Numbered from the stretch's first letter, positions 25,362 to 37,520 are shown. The stretch: DNA of 64,000 nt from Chrysomallon squamiferum (GCA_012295275.1 CM022677.1:8383514-8447513), one strand, 5' to 3'. A program made the numbers and translations. The notes: a model not told the origin generated them from the letters alone.

Positions 25362-26861
25362 TCAAAACACACATACAGCTCTAACTGTGTCTGCCGATAT
25401 TTCGGTATGTTCTGATGAACCAGGTAGTCTGGATAAAGAATCAGCATCAGCGTTGTTTAACCCAGGTCGGTAAAAGATGTTAAAATCGTATGATGCAAGT
25501 GCTGCTAGCCATCTGTGACCCGTGGCATCCAACTTTGCCGATGTGAGTACATATGTTAGCGGGTTGTTATCGGTCAGCACCGTAAACTTGTTTCCATACA
25601 GATATTCATGATATTTCTCACTTATAGCCCATTTTAAAGCAAGAAATTCTAACCGATGAGCTGAATAATTGGCTTCAGACTTACTGAGACTTCTACTGGC
25701 ATAGCTAATGACATGCTTCATCCCGTCATTTTCTTGATAAAGCACAGCACCAAGACCATGTGAACTTGCATCAATGTGCAATTCAAACGGTTTACTGTAA
25801 TCAGGATACCCAAGAATTGGAGGCGAAGATAAGATTTCCTTCAGTTGCTGAAAAGCTACCTCTTGACTGGGCCCCCATGTCCAAGGTTTGCGGAGTTCGT
25901 TCTTCTTGGATTGTGGCCTGGTGTGAGGCATTAAGGATGTCAAAGGTCTAGCTACCTTTGCAAAATCCTTAACAAATTTTCTATAATAGCCAGCGAACCC
26001 CAAAAATTGCCTAACCTCATTAGGGTTAGTTGGCTTTGGCCAATTGATAATCTTCTCAACTTTATCAGGATCGGCTTCTATCCCAGCCTTAGAAATTACA
26101 TGTCCAAGAAAATTTATTTTGTTTTTGAAAAAGGAACACTTCTCTGCTGTTAACTTCAAACCTGATTCTCGAACTCGCTGAAATACTTGGGACAAGCGAT
26201 CAAGATGTTCATCATACGTTTTGGAAAATATTAAAATATCATCCAAATAAATCAAACATGACTTGAGATGAAGTCCCTCAAAGGTATCATTCATCAACCG
26301 TTGATATGTTGCTGGACTGTTGCATAACCCAAAGGGCATACGATTGTATTCGTAAAATCCTAAAGGTCCAACAGTAAATGCAGTTCTTTCCTTGTGGGTT
26401 TCTTCAATTTCAACCTGGTGGTATCCACTCTTCATGTCTAAAGTTGAAAAATATTTTGCACCCGTCAAAGCATCAAACATCTCCTCAATTCTTGGAAGAG
26501 AGTAAGAATCTTTAACGGTTTTCGAATTCAGCTGTCTATAATCTACACACATCCTGAGTTTACCATTTTTCTTGCGAGCTAATACCACGTTTGAAGACCA
26601 AGGAGAATGAGAATGTCTAATGATGCCACCGGCCAACAACTGTTGTAAATGATCCTTGACCTCTTGGTACATTGCGGGTGGTATACGTCTATGTCGCTGC
26701 TTAAAGGGCATTTCATCGTCTAACTCAATTCGATGGTGTACCGCTGTGGTATGACCTACATCTAGATCACCTGTTGAGAAAATATCTGAAAAAGAAGAAA
26801 TGACCTGTTTTCCCTGTTCTAATTCTTCAGGTACTAAACAACAATCTCCAAAATTCAACAT
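25362..26861 (-). pseudogene. pol: Reverse transcriptase and RNase H of retrotransposon 1
   Basis: A 499-codon frame copies genomic RNA into DNA and degrades the RNA template. Reverse-transcriptase motifs are in order: the KLRMCVDYRQLN block, STLDMKSGYHQ with catalytic D142, MPFGLCNSPATYQ, and YLDD at about residues 205-208. The thumb and connection follow (FLGHVIS, RQFLGFAGYYRKF). RNase H shows HIDASSHGLGAVLYQ, an ANYSAHRLEFLALKW glutamate region and the TDNNPLTY motif. The chain ends with the FYRPGLNNADADSLSRLP stretch usual before integrase. All catalytic residues look intact. The frame is separated from the upstream protease frame by a one-base shift near 26875-26885 and from integrase by further shifts. 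Confidence 0.9.
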
Positions 26862-27690
26862 ATCTAAAACAGAAAAATCTTTTGAAGTTGTTGTCTTTCA
26901 TCTCAGGAATATCTTCAATTTCAACAGCTTGTATTTCACAAATAATGGCACGTGAGGGAACGGATATTGCACGAGTTGTCACATTGGAAATGTGAATGTC
27001 TAACTCAAACAATTTCTTTTTATTGTCATACTTGTAGCTGAATAAACTTGGAGCGATGTCTAAGTCATCCGGAATAACGGAACCCTTGGTTGGTGCAGTC
27101 ATAGCCCAAGTACATCTATAGGGAAGAGGTTTATCAACAACACCACGCAGCGTGATTTCACTGTTGGCAGGAATCACCACTCTTTTGCATTCTGCACTCT
27201 TCACCTTACCAAGAATAAAATGGTTTCTCTCCAATTCTTTTTGCTGTAATGTTAAACATCTAAAAGACAGATACCAAGGGGTATGAAGATTAGCTTTTTG
27301 TAGGAATCTGTTACCATATGTTTTCTTGCACTGATTCATAAAATGAGAGAGAACGTTAGTACCAAGAAGTAATGGGACAGAAGAATTGTACTTACTATTT
27401 GGTACAACTAACAAAATGCTAAGCAAAGGAGAGGAAATACTGCCTGTCCCTTGCAGTTCAACTTCAATATACCCATGATACGGTAAAACGTTTAAAATAG
27501 TATCAAGAGATTTGAGAGGTGTATCAGAAAAAATATTTATTATAAAAACCTTCAGAAATTGTTGAAACTGTAGAACCAGTATCTAACAGAGCTTTAGTAG
27601 AAATACCATTGACAAGTATAGAACTTTCATTTGGTTCACCAACCATTTCTGTTATTTGCTGGTTTTGAAAAATGGGCTTGACTCCATGTG
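26827..27690 (-). pseudogene. Aspartic protease and linker of retrotransposon 1
   Basis: Just after gag, in the -1 phase relative to gag, the sequence encodes the retropepsin active site LLDTGSTVSTIS (about 27565-27600), which cleaves the polyprotein. The phase then breaks at an A6 run (27528-27533; T6 on the coding strand), after which the neighbouring frame (from about 27530 down to 26827) continues the protease, including the LLLGTNVL second motif, and a linker to reverse transcriptase. The gag-to-protease phase change is what a programmed -1 frameshift would give. The T6 break is not expected in a working element and is probably a mutation or a sequencing homopolymer error. Confidence 0.8.
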
Positions 27691-27693
27691 TAC

Positions 27694-28758
27694 CTATGGG
27701 TTGCCCTTCGCCATAGGCGGTCTCCAGTTTAAAGGTTTACCTGTCTGGTGGGGTAATTTAACCCTACATCCCTTCTTTATGTGCCCTGGCTGACCACAAC
27801 GAAAACAGACCGGTTCATTACTCTGAAAAGAAGATGATGCAGAATTCCATTTTGGAACAGATTTGATATCTGCCTGATGCCTTGTTTTGGACTCAGTGGC
27901 TGTCTGACGCTGCTTCAGAGAACTCAACTCTGCTGACATCTGCTTGAGTATGCCTCGAATTTCCTGAATATCGGAATTCTCTTGAGAAACCGCAGCCTTT
28001 CCAGGAATAGTCTTGCCCTTTGATTCAATTCTTTTCTTTCTCTGTTGCAATTCTTCTTCTACTTGTCTTATAACTTTAATAAAATCTTCAAAAGTGTCAT
28101 CCTTTTCAAACTTGTGTCCTGATAAATCTTTTAGTTCAGGTCGAAGCCCTGTCCAAAACATATTACGTAACATTGCTTCAGTTTCATATTGATTCACTTT
28201 CCCTGCAGCAACAGCCTTGCACAAAATATCTTCAAGCCGGCATGCCCAGTCAGCTACACTTTCATCGTCACTTTGTTTAGCTGTGTAAAAGGTAGCCATA
28301 ATAGCATGACCCACTTTTACTTCTCCAAAAACACTATCAAGTTTCTCTATTAGTCTTTCAATAGGCGCATCTTTATCTATATGCATTGCAACGCGAGCAG
28401 CTTTACCGCGAAGCGAACGCCTAATAGCTTCAGACAGGACAGATGTACCATGGGTATTAGTCAAACATTCCAATTCATGTTTCCATTGATCAAAATCAAC
28501 ATCACCTTTCCCGTCACCTGAGAAGAAAGGAAGCCGAGGTGGCTGTGTTAAAGTCAGTGACGAAGGCAGAGTAGGCTGTAAAGGTGGATATTTGGCAGCT
28601 CCTTCATCTTCCTTTTTGACAGCTCCTTTAGTAAACTGAGTCATCCAGCTAACCAAATCTTCTGGAGTATCAGCCTTAGGCTGGACATGTAACTGTCTAA
28701 ATGACGAAATTAACTGCACCTCTTCTGCACTTAATTCCGCTATTTCAGGATCAGACAT
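27694..28758 (-). CDS. gag: Gag of retrotransposon 1
   Basis: A 354-codon intact frame for the capsid/nucleocapsid protein that forms the particle and packages RNA. The N-terminal half carries a retrotransposon-gag capsid region (FDQWKHELECL through the FYTAKQSDDESVADWACRLE block, about residues 95-190). This is followed by a charged helical linker (EEELQQRKKR) and one zinc knuckle, CFRCGQPGHIKKGC (C-x2-C-x4-H-x4-C, about residues 318-331). The frame ends at TAG directly before the protease phase. The ATG at 28758 is the first of the frame and lies about 1.1 kb after the 5' LTR. It is the only unbroken frame of the element. Confidence 0.9.
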   Translation of the reverse strand: MSDPEIAELSAEEVQLISSFRQLHVQPKADTPEDLVSWMTQFTKGAVKKEDEGAAKYPPLQPTLPSSLTLTQPPRLPFFSGDGKGDVDFDQWKHELECLTNTHGTSVLSEAIRRSLRGKAARVAMHIDKDAPIERLIEKLDSVFGEVKVGHAIMATFYTAKQSDDESVADWACRLEDILCKAVAAGKVNQYETEAMLRNMFWTGLRPELKDLSGHKFEKDDTFEDFIKVIRQVEEELQQRKKRIESKGKTIPGKAAVSQENSDIQEIRGILKQMSAELSSLKQRQTATESKTRHQADIKSVPKWNSASSSFQSNEPVCFRCGQPGHIKKGCRVKLPHQTGKPLNWRPPMAKGNP

Positions 28759-29896
28759 GGTTGAAGGTAAGTATATACTGTAATACTATCTTTATAAGTC
28801 ATAGAAGATATTAAGGTAAGAATATAACAACTACACACAAAAGCAAGTTCAAAATACTAAATGTTTCCCTTGAACTATCAACAAAACAATTTAGCTAATA
28901 CAAGATCATCTTTAGAATTGAAACAATAAATATTTAAAACATATTTCAATTCACAATGTTACAAACTTGAAAAATAATTTGAATGAATTACTTAACTATC
29001 TTGTGTATTTCATTGATTTTCAGGAATATTGCAGAAATAAGTCACAAATCCTGGAAAGGAAAGTATTTAAGTTACTAATGATTTGTAATTACGTGCAGTA
29101 TGTTAGTTTTTGTATAACGTTTTGTGTAGGTAAGTAAAATAGGATTTAGATCTAGGTGGAGAAAGACATTTAAAAAAAACAATTCATGGCCATTTGAATT
29201 CACTAGTTAAACCATAACATTTTGTTTTCTTCTAAAAAATATAGAACTATGGCATAATAATATAGACACAACCTGACAAAGATCTAAGATCACATCAACG
29301 TTCAAGTCACATTATTGACAATTGCCAACACATGACAAAAAAACAATCTTCAAAAATCAAATACAAGGTATTCAAGTTCAGGTATTGACTCTTTCTATCA
29401 CAGGTAAGTGAAAACAATTAAAATAAATAAATTAAATTAAATAATTAAATAGATTCACACAGTGAAAAGGTACTCAATTACAAATTTGTATCGATACATC
29501 ATTTGCTTTTCTTTTTAATCAACGTATATGAAAACAACTTAAAAAACAAAATGTCCACAGAAGAAAAATAAAAATAAATAAATAAGATCTGTTGTTTGTT
29601 TTCTGATAACTAAATTGGCTTTTCAAAGCAATGTCATGGCGTTATACATAATATAACCATTTCTCATTGCATTATTTTAGTTCTAAGTTAAAATGTCCAC
29701 GTGGAATTACAAAAACAAAACCACACACACAAATAAAATCAGAGAAGCTCACGAAACATCTGATGACGTCATACACTAGGGAGGAAGTTCATAGGTGGAG
29801 TTAGTAACACTGTCGTCGATACATACACCCTCTGCCATCCATTGGTTGTGTGTCCATCCTTTGTCTTGTTTGTCGGTCCCTACGTCGGCTCCAAAT
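28759..29896 (-). other. Untranslated leader of retrotransposon 1, with putative primer-binding site
   Basis: About 1.1 kb separates the 5' LTR from the gag start, and no coding frame fits it. Next to the LTR (29880-29896) the minus strand reads TTTGGAGCCGACGTAGGGA; the TGG triplet close to the LTR boundary is what pairs with the CCA end of a primer tRNA. I could not assign the tRNA. The leader probably carries packaging signals, but none can be identified by eye. Confidence 0.6.
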
Positions 29897-31170
29897 GTAT
29901 CAGATTTTTCACTTTTTCCAGAACACAGGAAGTAGAACGTAACAGCTACGGGTGGGTTCAGACAGTTTATTCGATGTCACACAAAAATGAAGACAAGGAA
30001 AAACACCCTACGAGAACAATAAAACAACAATAAATATCACATCATAGAGTACATATAGCATCAAGTTATAGAATAATTTATGTATATATGTAACATTTAT
30101 ATCACAATTTAAGCAAATGTATATCTATAATACTATTCATCTCATCATAAAAATAATGTAAATTGAATTATCTTGCTTTAAATCCTGAGTATTTAATGCC
30201 AAACTATAAAAGCATTTGATAACATAAAGCAAATACATGTGATAAATACACTTGATTAACATGACAAATACAAATAGTCATATACCACAGTTATACATGA
30301 CAAACTGATATTTGACAAACATAATACATAAAAACTCATACCAGGTAGATGACACCTGGGTGTAAGAAACTGGATTCTCCAGCACACTGAACGAGAACAG
30401 GACAATCTACAAATCAAATACAAGACATATACAAGAAACTACCGATAATTACACAATTAACACATCACATATCGCCAACCACGATGCACCAAAACATGTC
30501 CACACACACATAAAAAATACACATACAAAATACATATACACAATTGACATTTCATTCAGATTGTATGTTTTCTTTAAGCCAGCTATCTTGAACAAATGTT
30601 TATTCAATGTAATTTAATCCATATATCCAATATAAATAATAATTACTTTATATATTCATAAAGTAATTAAACAAGTACTTTCTAATGGTGTTAAATAACA
30701 ATGCATGTATACAAAACATACATATATTAAATAAAACAAAATACAGACTAACCTTTCAGATAATATCCACTTTCAAATAATAAATTCAGTTCCACCTTTA
30801 AAAATGAAATCTGGCCTGACAGTATAATCTTAGCAGGAGAAATAAACCTGAACACTTGAGCCAAGTTGTTTATTCCCTGATGGGCTTGGGAGAGGAGTTT
30901 GGGAACAATAGTTAACACGCAAGGCAAGTAACGTGTGTTAGTACAGTGTAAGCTGAATGAAACAATCACCACAATGACAAGTTACCAGCCTATTGTTTGG
31001 CATAACCTGGCTAGGGATAAAATAAAACTTTAGTTACACAATAAGCTGACAGGAGGCAAGCTGTAAATAAGACCTTTCATTAATGACAAAGCCTGCTAAA
31101 AAGCAAATATCTGCAAATAAAACATTAAATACAAATCCTAACTAAAACAAATACCACATACTTCCACATA
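29897..31170 (-). repeat. 5' LTR of retrotransposon 1
   Basis: Near-identical to 22074-23346. In the element's orientation it begins TGTGGAAGTATGTGG and ends near AAAAATCTGATACA, so it has the TG...CA ends of LTRs. It should contain the element's promoter and polyadenylation signal; TTTATTGT-rich and AATAAA-like stretches are present but no TATA box can be fixed with confidence. Confidence 0.92.
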
Positions 31171-34100
31171 AATACAAGTAAACACTGTTCTAATTTTAAA
31201 TACAAGTAAACACTGTTCTAATTTTAAATACACAAGTAAACACTGAACTCTAGTTTTGTAATATTCAAGTAAACACTGAACTCTAGTTTTGTAATATTCA
31301 AGTAAACACTGTACTCTAGTTTTAAATATACAAATAAACACTGAACTCTAGTTTTGTAATATTCAAGTAAACACTGTACTCTAGTTTTAAATATACAAAT
31401 AAACATTATACTCTAGTTTTAAATATAGAAGTAAACACTGAACTCTAGTTTTGTAATATTCAAGTAAACACTGAACTCTAGTTTTGTAATATTCAAGTAA
31501 ACACTGTTCTAGTTTTGTAATATTCAAGTAAACACTGTTCTAGTTTTAACTATACAAGTAAACACTGTTCTAGTTTTAAATATACAAGTACACACTGTTC
31601 TAGTTTTAAATATACAAGTAAACACTGTTCTAGTTTTAACTATACAAGTAAACACTGTTCTAGTTTTAAATATACAAGTAAACACTGTACTAGTTTTAAA
31701 TATACAAGTAAACATTGAACTCTAGTTTTAAATATACAAGTAAACAGTGTTCTAGTTTTAAATATACAAGTAAACAGTGTTCTAGTTTTAAATATACAAG
31801 TAAACACTGGTCTAGTTTTAAATATACAAGTAAACACTGTTCTAGTTTTAAATATACAAGTAAACACTGTTCTAGTTTTGTAATATTCAAGTAAACACTG
31901 TTCTAGTTTTAACTATACAAGTAAACACTGTTCTAATTTTAAATATTCAAATAAACACTGTTCTAGTTTTAAATATACAAGTAAATACTGAACTCTGGTT
32001 TAAATATAGAAGTAAACACTGTTCTAGTTTTAAATATACAAGTAAACACTGTTCTAGTTTTAAATATACAAGTAAACACTGTTCTAGTTTTAAATATACA
32101 AGTAAACAGTGAACTCTAGTTTTAAATATACAAGTAAACACTGTTCGAGTTTTAAATATACAAGTAAACACTGTTCTAGTTTTAAATATACAAGTAAACA
32201 CTGTACTAGTTTTAAATATACACGTAAACAGTGTTCTAGTTTTAAATATACAAGTAAACACTGTTCTAGTTTTAAATATACAAGTACACACTGTTCTAGT
32301 TTTAAATATACAAGTAAACAGTGTTCTAGTTTTAACTATACAAGTAAACACTGTTCTAGTTTTAACTATACAAGTAAACACTGTTCTAGTTTTAAATATA
32401 CAAGTAAACACTGTACTAGTTTTAAATATACAAGTAAACATTGAACTCTAGTTTTAAATATACAAGTAAACAGTGTTCTAGTTTTAAATATACAAGTAAA
32501 CAGTGTTCTAGTTTTAAATATACAAGTAAACACTGTTCTAGTTTTAAATATACAAGTAAACACTGTTCTAGTTTTAAATATACAAGTAAACACTGTTCTA
32601 GTTTTGTAATATTCAAGTAAACACTGTTCTAGTTTTAACTATACAAGTAAACACTGTTCTAATTTTAAATATTCAAATAAACACTGTACTAGTTTTAAAT
32701 ATACAAGTAAACATTGAACTCTAGTTTTAAATATACAAGTAAACAGTGTTCTAGTTTTAAATATACAAGTAAACAGTGTTCTAGTTTTAAATATACAAGT
32801 AAACACTGTTCTAGTTTTAAATATACAAGTAAACACTGTTCTAGTTTTAAATATACAAGTAAACACTGTTCTAGTTTTGTAATATTCAAGTAAACACTGT
32901 TCTAGTTTTAACTATACAAGTAAACACTGTTCTAATTTTAAATATTCAAATAAACACTGTTCTAGTTTTAAATATACAAGTAAATACTGTACTAGTTTTA
33001 AATATACACGTAAACACTGAACTCTAGTTTTAAATATACAAGTAAACACTGTTCTAGTTTTAACTATACAAGTAAACAGTGTTCTAGTTTTAACTATACA
33101 AGTAAACACTGTTCTAGTTTTAAATATACAAGTAAACACTGTACTAGTTTTAAATATACAAGTAAACATTGAACTCTAGTTTTAAATATACAAGTAAACA
33201 GTGTTCTAGTTTTAAATATACAAGTAAACAGTGTTCTAGTTTTAAATATACAAGTAAACACTGTTCTAGTTTTAAATATACAAGTAAACACTGTTCTAGT
33301 TTTGTAATATTCAAGTAAACACTGTTCTAGTTTTAACTATACAAGTAAACACTGTTCTAATTTTAAATATTCAAATAAACACTGTTCTAGTTTTAAATAT
33401 ACAAGTAAATACTGAACTCTGGTTTAAATATAGAAGTAAACACTGTTCTAGTTTTAAATATACAAGTAAATACTGTTCTAGTTTTAAATATACAAGTAAA
33501 CACTGTTCTAGTTTTAAATATACAAGTAAACAGTGAACTCTAGTTTTAAATATACAAGTAAACACTGTTCGAGTTTTAAATATACAAGTAAACACTGTTC
33601 TAGTTTTAAATATACAAGTAAACACTGTACTAGTTTTAAATATACACGTAAACAGTGTTCTAGTTTTAGATATACAAGTAAACACTGTTCTAGTTTTAAA
33701 TATACAAGTACACACTGTTCTAGTTTTAAATATACAAGTAAACAGTGTTCTAGTTTTAACTATACAAGTAAACACTGTTCTAGTTTTAAATATACAAGTA
33801 AACACTGTTCTAGTTTTAAATATACAAGTAAACACTGTACTAGTTTTAAATATACAAGTAAACATTGAACTCTAGTTTTAAATATACAAGTAAACAGTGT
33901 TCTAGTTTTAAATATACAAGTAAACACTGTTCTAGTTTTAAATATACAAGTAAACACTGTTCTAGTTTTAAATATACAAGTAAACACTGTTCTAGTTTTA
34001 AATATACAAGTAAACACTGTTCTAGTTTTAACTATACAAGTAAACACTGTTCTAATTTTAAATATTCAAATAAACACTGTTCTAGTTTTAAATATACAAG

Positions 34101-35343
34101 TAAATACTGAACTCTGGTTTAAATATAGAAGTAAACACTGTTCTAGTTTTAAATATACAAGTAAACACTGTTCTAGTTTTAAATATACAAGTAAACACTG
34201 TTCTAGTTTTAAATATACAAGTAAACAGTGAACTCTAGTTTTAAATATACAAGTAAACACTGTTCGAGTTTTAAATATACAAGTAAACACTGTTCTAGTT
34301 TTAAATATACAAGTAAACACTGTACTAGTTTTAAATATACACGTAAACAGTGTTCTAGTTTTAAATATACAAGTAAACACTGTTCTAGTTTTAAATATAC
34401 AAGTACACACTGTTCTAGTTTTAAATATACAAGTAAACACTGTACTAGTTTTAAATATACACGTAAACACTGAACTCTAGTTTTAAATATACAAGTAAAC
34501 ACTGTTCTAGTTTTAAATATACAAGTAAACACTGTTCTAGTTTTAAATATACAAGTAAACAGTGAACTCTAGTTTTAAATATACAAGTAAACACTGTTCG
34601 AGTTTTAAATATACAAGTAAACACTGTTCTAGTTTTAAATATACAAGTACACACTGTACTAGTTTTAAATATACACGTAAACAGTGTTCTAGTTTTAAAT
34701 ATACAAGTAAACACTGTTCGAGTTTTAAATATACAAGTAAACACTGTACTAGTTTTAAATATACACGTAAACAGTGTTCTAGTTTTAAATATACAAGTAA
34801 ACACTGTTCTAGTTTTAAATATACAAGTACACACTGTTCGAGTTTTAAATATACAAGTAAACACTACTAGTTTTAAATATACAAGTAAACACTGAACTCT
34901 AGTTTTAAATATACAAGTAAACACTGTTCTAGTTTTAAATATACAAGTAAACACTGTTCTAGTTTTTAATATACAAGTAAACACTGTTCTAGTTTTAAAT
35001 ATACAAGTAAACACTGTTCTAGTTTTAAATATACAAGTAAACACTGTTCTAGTTTTAAATATACAAATAAACATTGTACTCTAGTTTTAAATATAGAAGT
35101 AAACACTGAACTCTAGTTTTGTAATATTCAAGTAAACACTGAACTCTAGTTTTGTAATATTCAAGTAAACACTGTTCTAGTTTTGTAATATTCAAGTAAA
35201 CACTGTTCTAGTTTTAAATATAGAAGTAAACACTGTTCTAGTTTTAAATATACAAGTAAACACTGTTCTAGTTTTAACTATACAAGTAAACAGTGTTCTA
35301 GTTTTAAATATACAAGTAAACACTGTTCTAGTTTTAAATATAC
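31171..35343. repeat. 30-bp minisatellite, 4.2 kb, with higher-order structure
   Basis: About 135-140 units of CTAGTTTTAAATATACAAGT followed by AAACACTGTT. Recurrent variants: TGTAC instead of TGTTC, CTGAACTCTAG (longer), CGAG for CTAG, GTAATATTCAAG, TAACTATACAAG, and CAGTGTT. Groups of variants repeat as blocks. The 32109-32444 block reappears at 33533-33868 (offset 1424). The 31640-31867 block reappears at 32366 (offset 726) and 32639 (offset 273). Blocks at 33371 and 34066 are 695 apart. Because the unit is ten codons, all frames stay open (FKTRTVFTCI, KLEQCLLVYL, SSFKYTSKHC repeats), up to 207 codons. These are repeat artefacts unless transcription is shown. Confidence 0.97.
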
Positions 35344-36985
35344 CGCAGCTATTACTACTACTGCTACTATTACTACATTTCAGTTTCTGTTCAGGTTATT
35401 TATTTGCCAAAGTCAGCATGACTATAAACACAAGACAAGAATACAGTTATAAAACAGAAACAGTTGTATAATAGGTTGCAGTATACAAACACAGGAATAA
35501 AAAATTAAACTTAAGAACTAGGATAATAAAACTATAAACATATAGTTGTATATATGTAGTTACAAATTAAATTACATATTTATCAAGATTCCTTAAAGTT
35601 TTTTTTTTTTTTGAAGACAAAAGATTGATTATGTTAAAAGTAGATGGTCTTGTATACAAATATTTCTTTAAATAAACATTTTGATGCAAAATGGAATTCA
35701 ACTTCAATGCCTCCACTGTCTCTCTCTCATACAGACGCACACACACACGCACACACATACTCACCACCAACAACAAAAACCAATGCGTCCACTAAGAAGG
35801 TTCGATCCTATGTGTCAAGTATCCCACTAGAAAGGCTCTACCGATCAAAGTTAATCCGAATATATCGCTGATTACGCTAATAAATAATAAATAAATAAAT
35901 AAATAAATAAATAAATGTTTCAACATCAGAGTCATACAACAACTCCAAGTTCTTGTCAGTTGTGAAGATCAGTTTTAGGTCTCCTCCTTCAACTCTGTGT
36001 AGAAAAGGATCTCCTCCCTCGGTGCGGGTCCTCTCTCCTTCTAAGTTGTCCTGTCCTGGGTAGTCGGGGTAGGGTTTTGTGTCACTGTCTGTATAGTATC
36101 GTCTTAATGGCACGAAAACGTGGAATCTCCGCTAACAATTCATTAGGAAAAAAGTGGTGTTTTTTCCCGAGATTGGAAATCTCATTGGCGTAAATCTTAG
36201 GAATTGGCGTTGTTTCCATTTTAGCTCGGTCCATGATTTTCGCCTTAAACGCATCAACATTCTTAATAAATGGCGTTGCCGCGTGGTTGTGCTGTAGCTG
36301 GTCTGCCACCTGAGCATGTTGTTCACAGGCACAAAGTAGGCTCAGCACTGTAAATTTTCTCTCCACACTTTCTATTCACGCGAAATTTGTGCCTGTTGTA
36401 ATACAAATGTCGTCCTATTAATGTGCCGATAAAAGTTACTCTAACTTGTGCAGCTGCCATAATGTCTAACGTGATATAAAACTTTATATCGGGAAAAGAA
36501 CCAATGTACAGGTGCCTGCTCAGTATAAGAGAAAGATAAATTTACTACCCAAAACAGTAAATTGGTAGAGCGTAATACGAGCAAACAAACAAAAAAGAAA
36601 AACACTCAGGTACCTACTCAGTTAATGGAAGCCTAATTACAGTCTACAAAGAACAGTAATCACATAACATTCTGCGTCAGGGTTCTCATCTCGTTGTTAA
36701 AAAAAAAGTTGTCTCATTACTGCAGCGCAGAACTTACAAAAATTAGAAATGTCTACGTCGCGGGACTTTTATTATTCTACGTCCCGGTACAAAACAAAAT
36801 AGATTTGTCAACTTCACGGGCTGACACCTTTTTAATATACAAGTACTCTAAGTCGACAACTTCTATAAATGTGTCTACTTAGCGGGACAAGATGAAATGT
36901 ACCAGTGATGATCTGTCGATGTCCGAGTACTCGTTAATTGCCGTTTTACCTGGCTGACAGTGTGCGCTGTCAAAAGGTAACAACG
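35344..36985 (-). mobile_element. FLYWCH/MULE-type transposon relic, copy A (keeps N-terminal coding part)
   Basis: The left flank (35344-35580) and right flank (about 36380-36850) are homologous to 37003-37245 and 37515-37960, so two tandem copies of one element lie side by side. Copy A keeps a FLYWCH/MULE-like coding segment between the shared flanks (35925-36420), while copy B keeps a different coding segment. Shared flank landmarks are GCAGCTATTACTAC, GTCAGCATGACTATAAACAC, ACTCTAACTTGTGCAGCTGCC and GGGACTTTTATTATTC with ACGTCCCGGTAC. Terminal inverted repeats were not found by eye. Classification comes from the coding remnants. Confidence 0.6.
35925..36420 (-). pseudogene. FLYWCH zinc-finger plus start of MULE-type transposase, broken
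   Basis: Minus strand, in order. A fragment with CACEQHAQVADQLQHNHAA fits the C...H-x-H end of a FLYWCH finger; 36082-36366 is open for 94 codons. A linker follows with RAKMETTPIPKIYANEIS. After a frame change near 36110 comes LEGERTRTEGGDPFL and KLIFTTDKNLELLYDSD (35877-36113), the stretch that precedes the first catalytic aspartate of MULE transposases. There the similarity ends in an AAAT microsatellite at 35880-35916, so the catalytic core is missing. FLYWCH/MULE proteins of this layout are DNA-binding transposases or genes derived from them. Frame breaks also lie upstream near 36366. A pseudogene, not a working gene. Confidence 0.6.
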
Positions 36986-37276
36986 AGATAATACTGTATC
37001 GCAGCTATTACTACTGCTACTATTACTACAATTCAGTTTCAGTTCAATTTATTTATTAGCCAGAGTCAGCATGACTATAAACACAAAACAGACAAGATTA
37101 CAGTTATAAAACAGAAACAGTTGTGTAATAGGATACTGTATACAAATACAGTGGAACAAAATTAAACGTAAGAATTAGGATGATAAAAATATAAACATAT
37201 AGTTGTTATATATATATGTAGTTACTAATAAAATTACATAATTACACACACACACACATAAATAAATATATTGGAG

Positions 37277-37520
37277 TCACATAAATATATTGGTTAAGGA
37301 TGATGGATCTTTGAGATGTAGACGTTCTCCTATGTGATCTGTGTCCTCCATGTTGATGTGGTTGTTGATCAGCTCTTCTTTCACAGAGCGGATTCTGACA
37401 TCAGTAGCGCTGTATTTGTGTTTTCGTGCTGGAGCTTGCCAGTGACCATCCAGATTCACTTCCATTATAGACTGCTCACGTTTTAGAAGCCCTACTACCT
37501 CAAAAATGTCATCCGCCTCT
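37277..37520 (-). pseudogene. C-terminal remnant of MULE-type transposase
   Basis: Minus strand reads DDIFEVVGLLKREQSIMEVN followed by LDGHWQAPARKHKYSATDVR, with a 62-codon open frame at 37277-37465 and in-phase sequence upstream to about 37520. The pattern (hydrophobic segment, K/REQ...EV, then a basic 'ARKHKY...D.RI' stretch near the end) matches the C-terminal end of FLYWCH/MULE-type proteins as I know them; the match is by memory of the family and not computed. Separated from its N-terminal counterpart because each tandem copy was deleted differently. Confidence 0.45.

Larger units (their letters stand above)
22074..31170 (-). mobile_element. Gypsy-type LTR retrotransposon 1, full length, recent
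   Basis: A 9.1-kb element is read from right to left: 5' LTR (29897-31170), untranslated leader, gag, then protease, reverse transcriptase, RNase H and integrase in Gypsy order, then a purine tract and the 3' LTR (22074-23346). The LTRs are about 1.27 kb and I could see only about eight differences plus one T-run indel between them, i.e. roughly 99% identity, so the insertion is young. The element sits inside the 30-bp minisatellite. A TAAAT target duplication is possible (before 22068 and at 31169-31173) but the repeat makes the ends ambiguous. Pol is interrupted by several single-base frame breaks. Confidence 0.93.

Noticed and set aside
31138-35074. Open frames of 60-207 codons made of FKTRTVFTCI, KLEQCLLVYL or SSFKYTSKHC repeats
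   Set aside because: They are translations of the 30-bp minisatellite in several phases on both strands at once, with no non-repeat domain, start context or splice signals.
31171-35343. CRISPR-like appearance of regularly spaced repeats
   Set aside because: The units are contiguous with no unique spacers, and the surroundings are eukaryotic.
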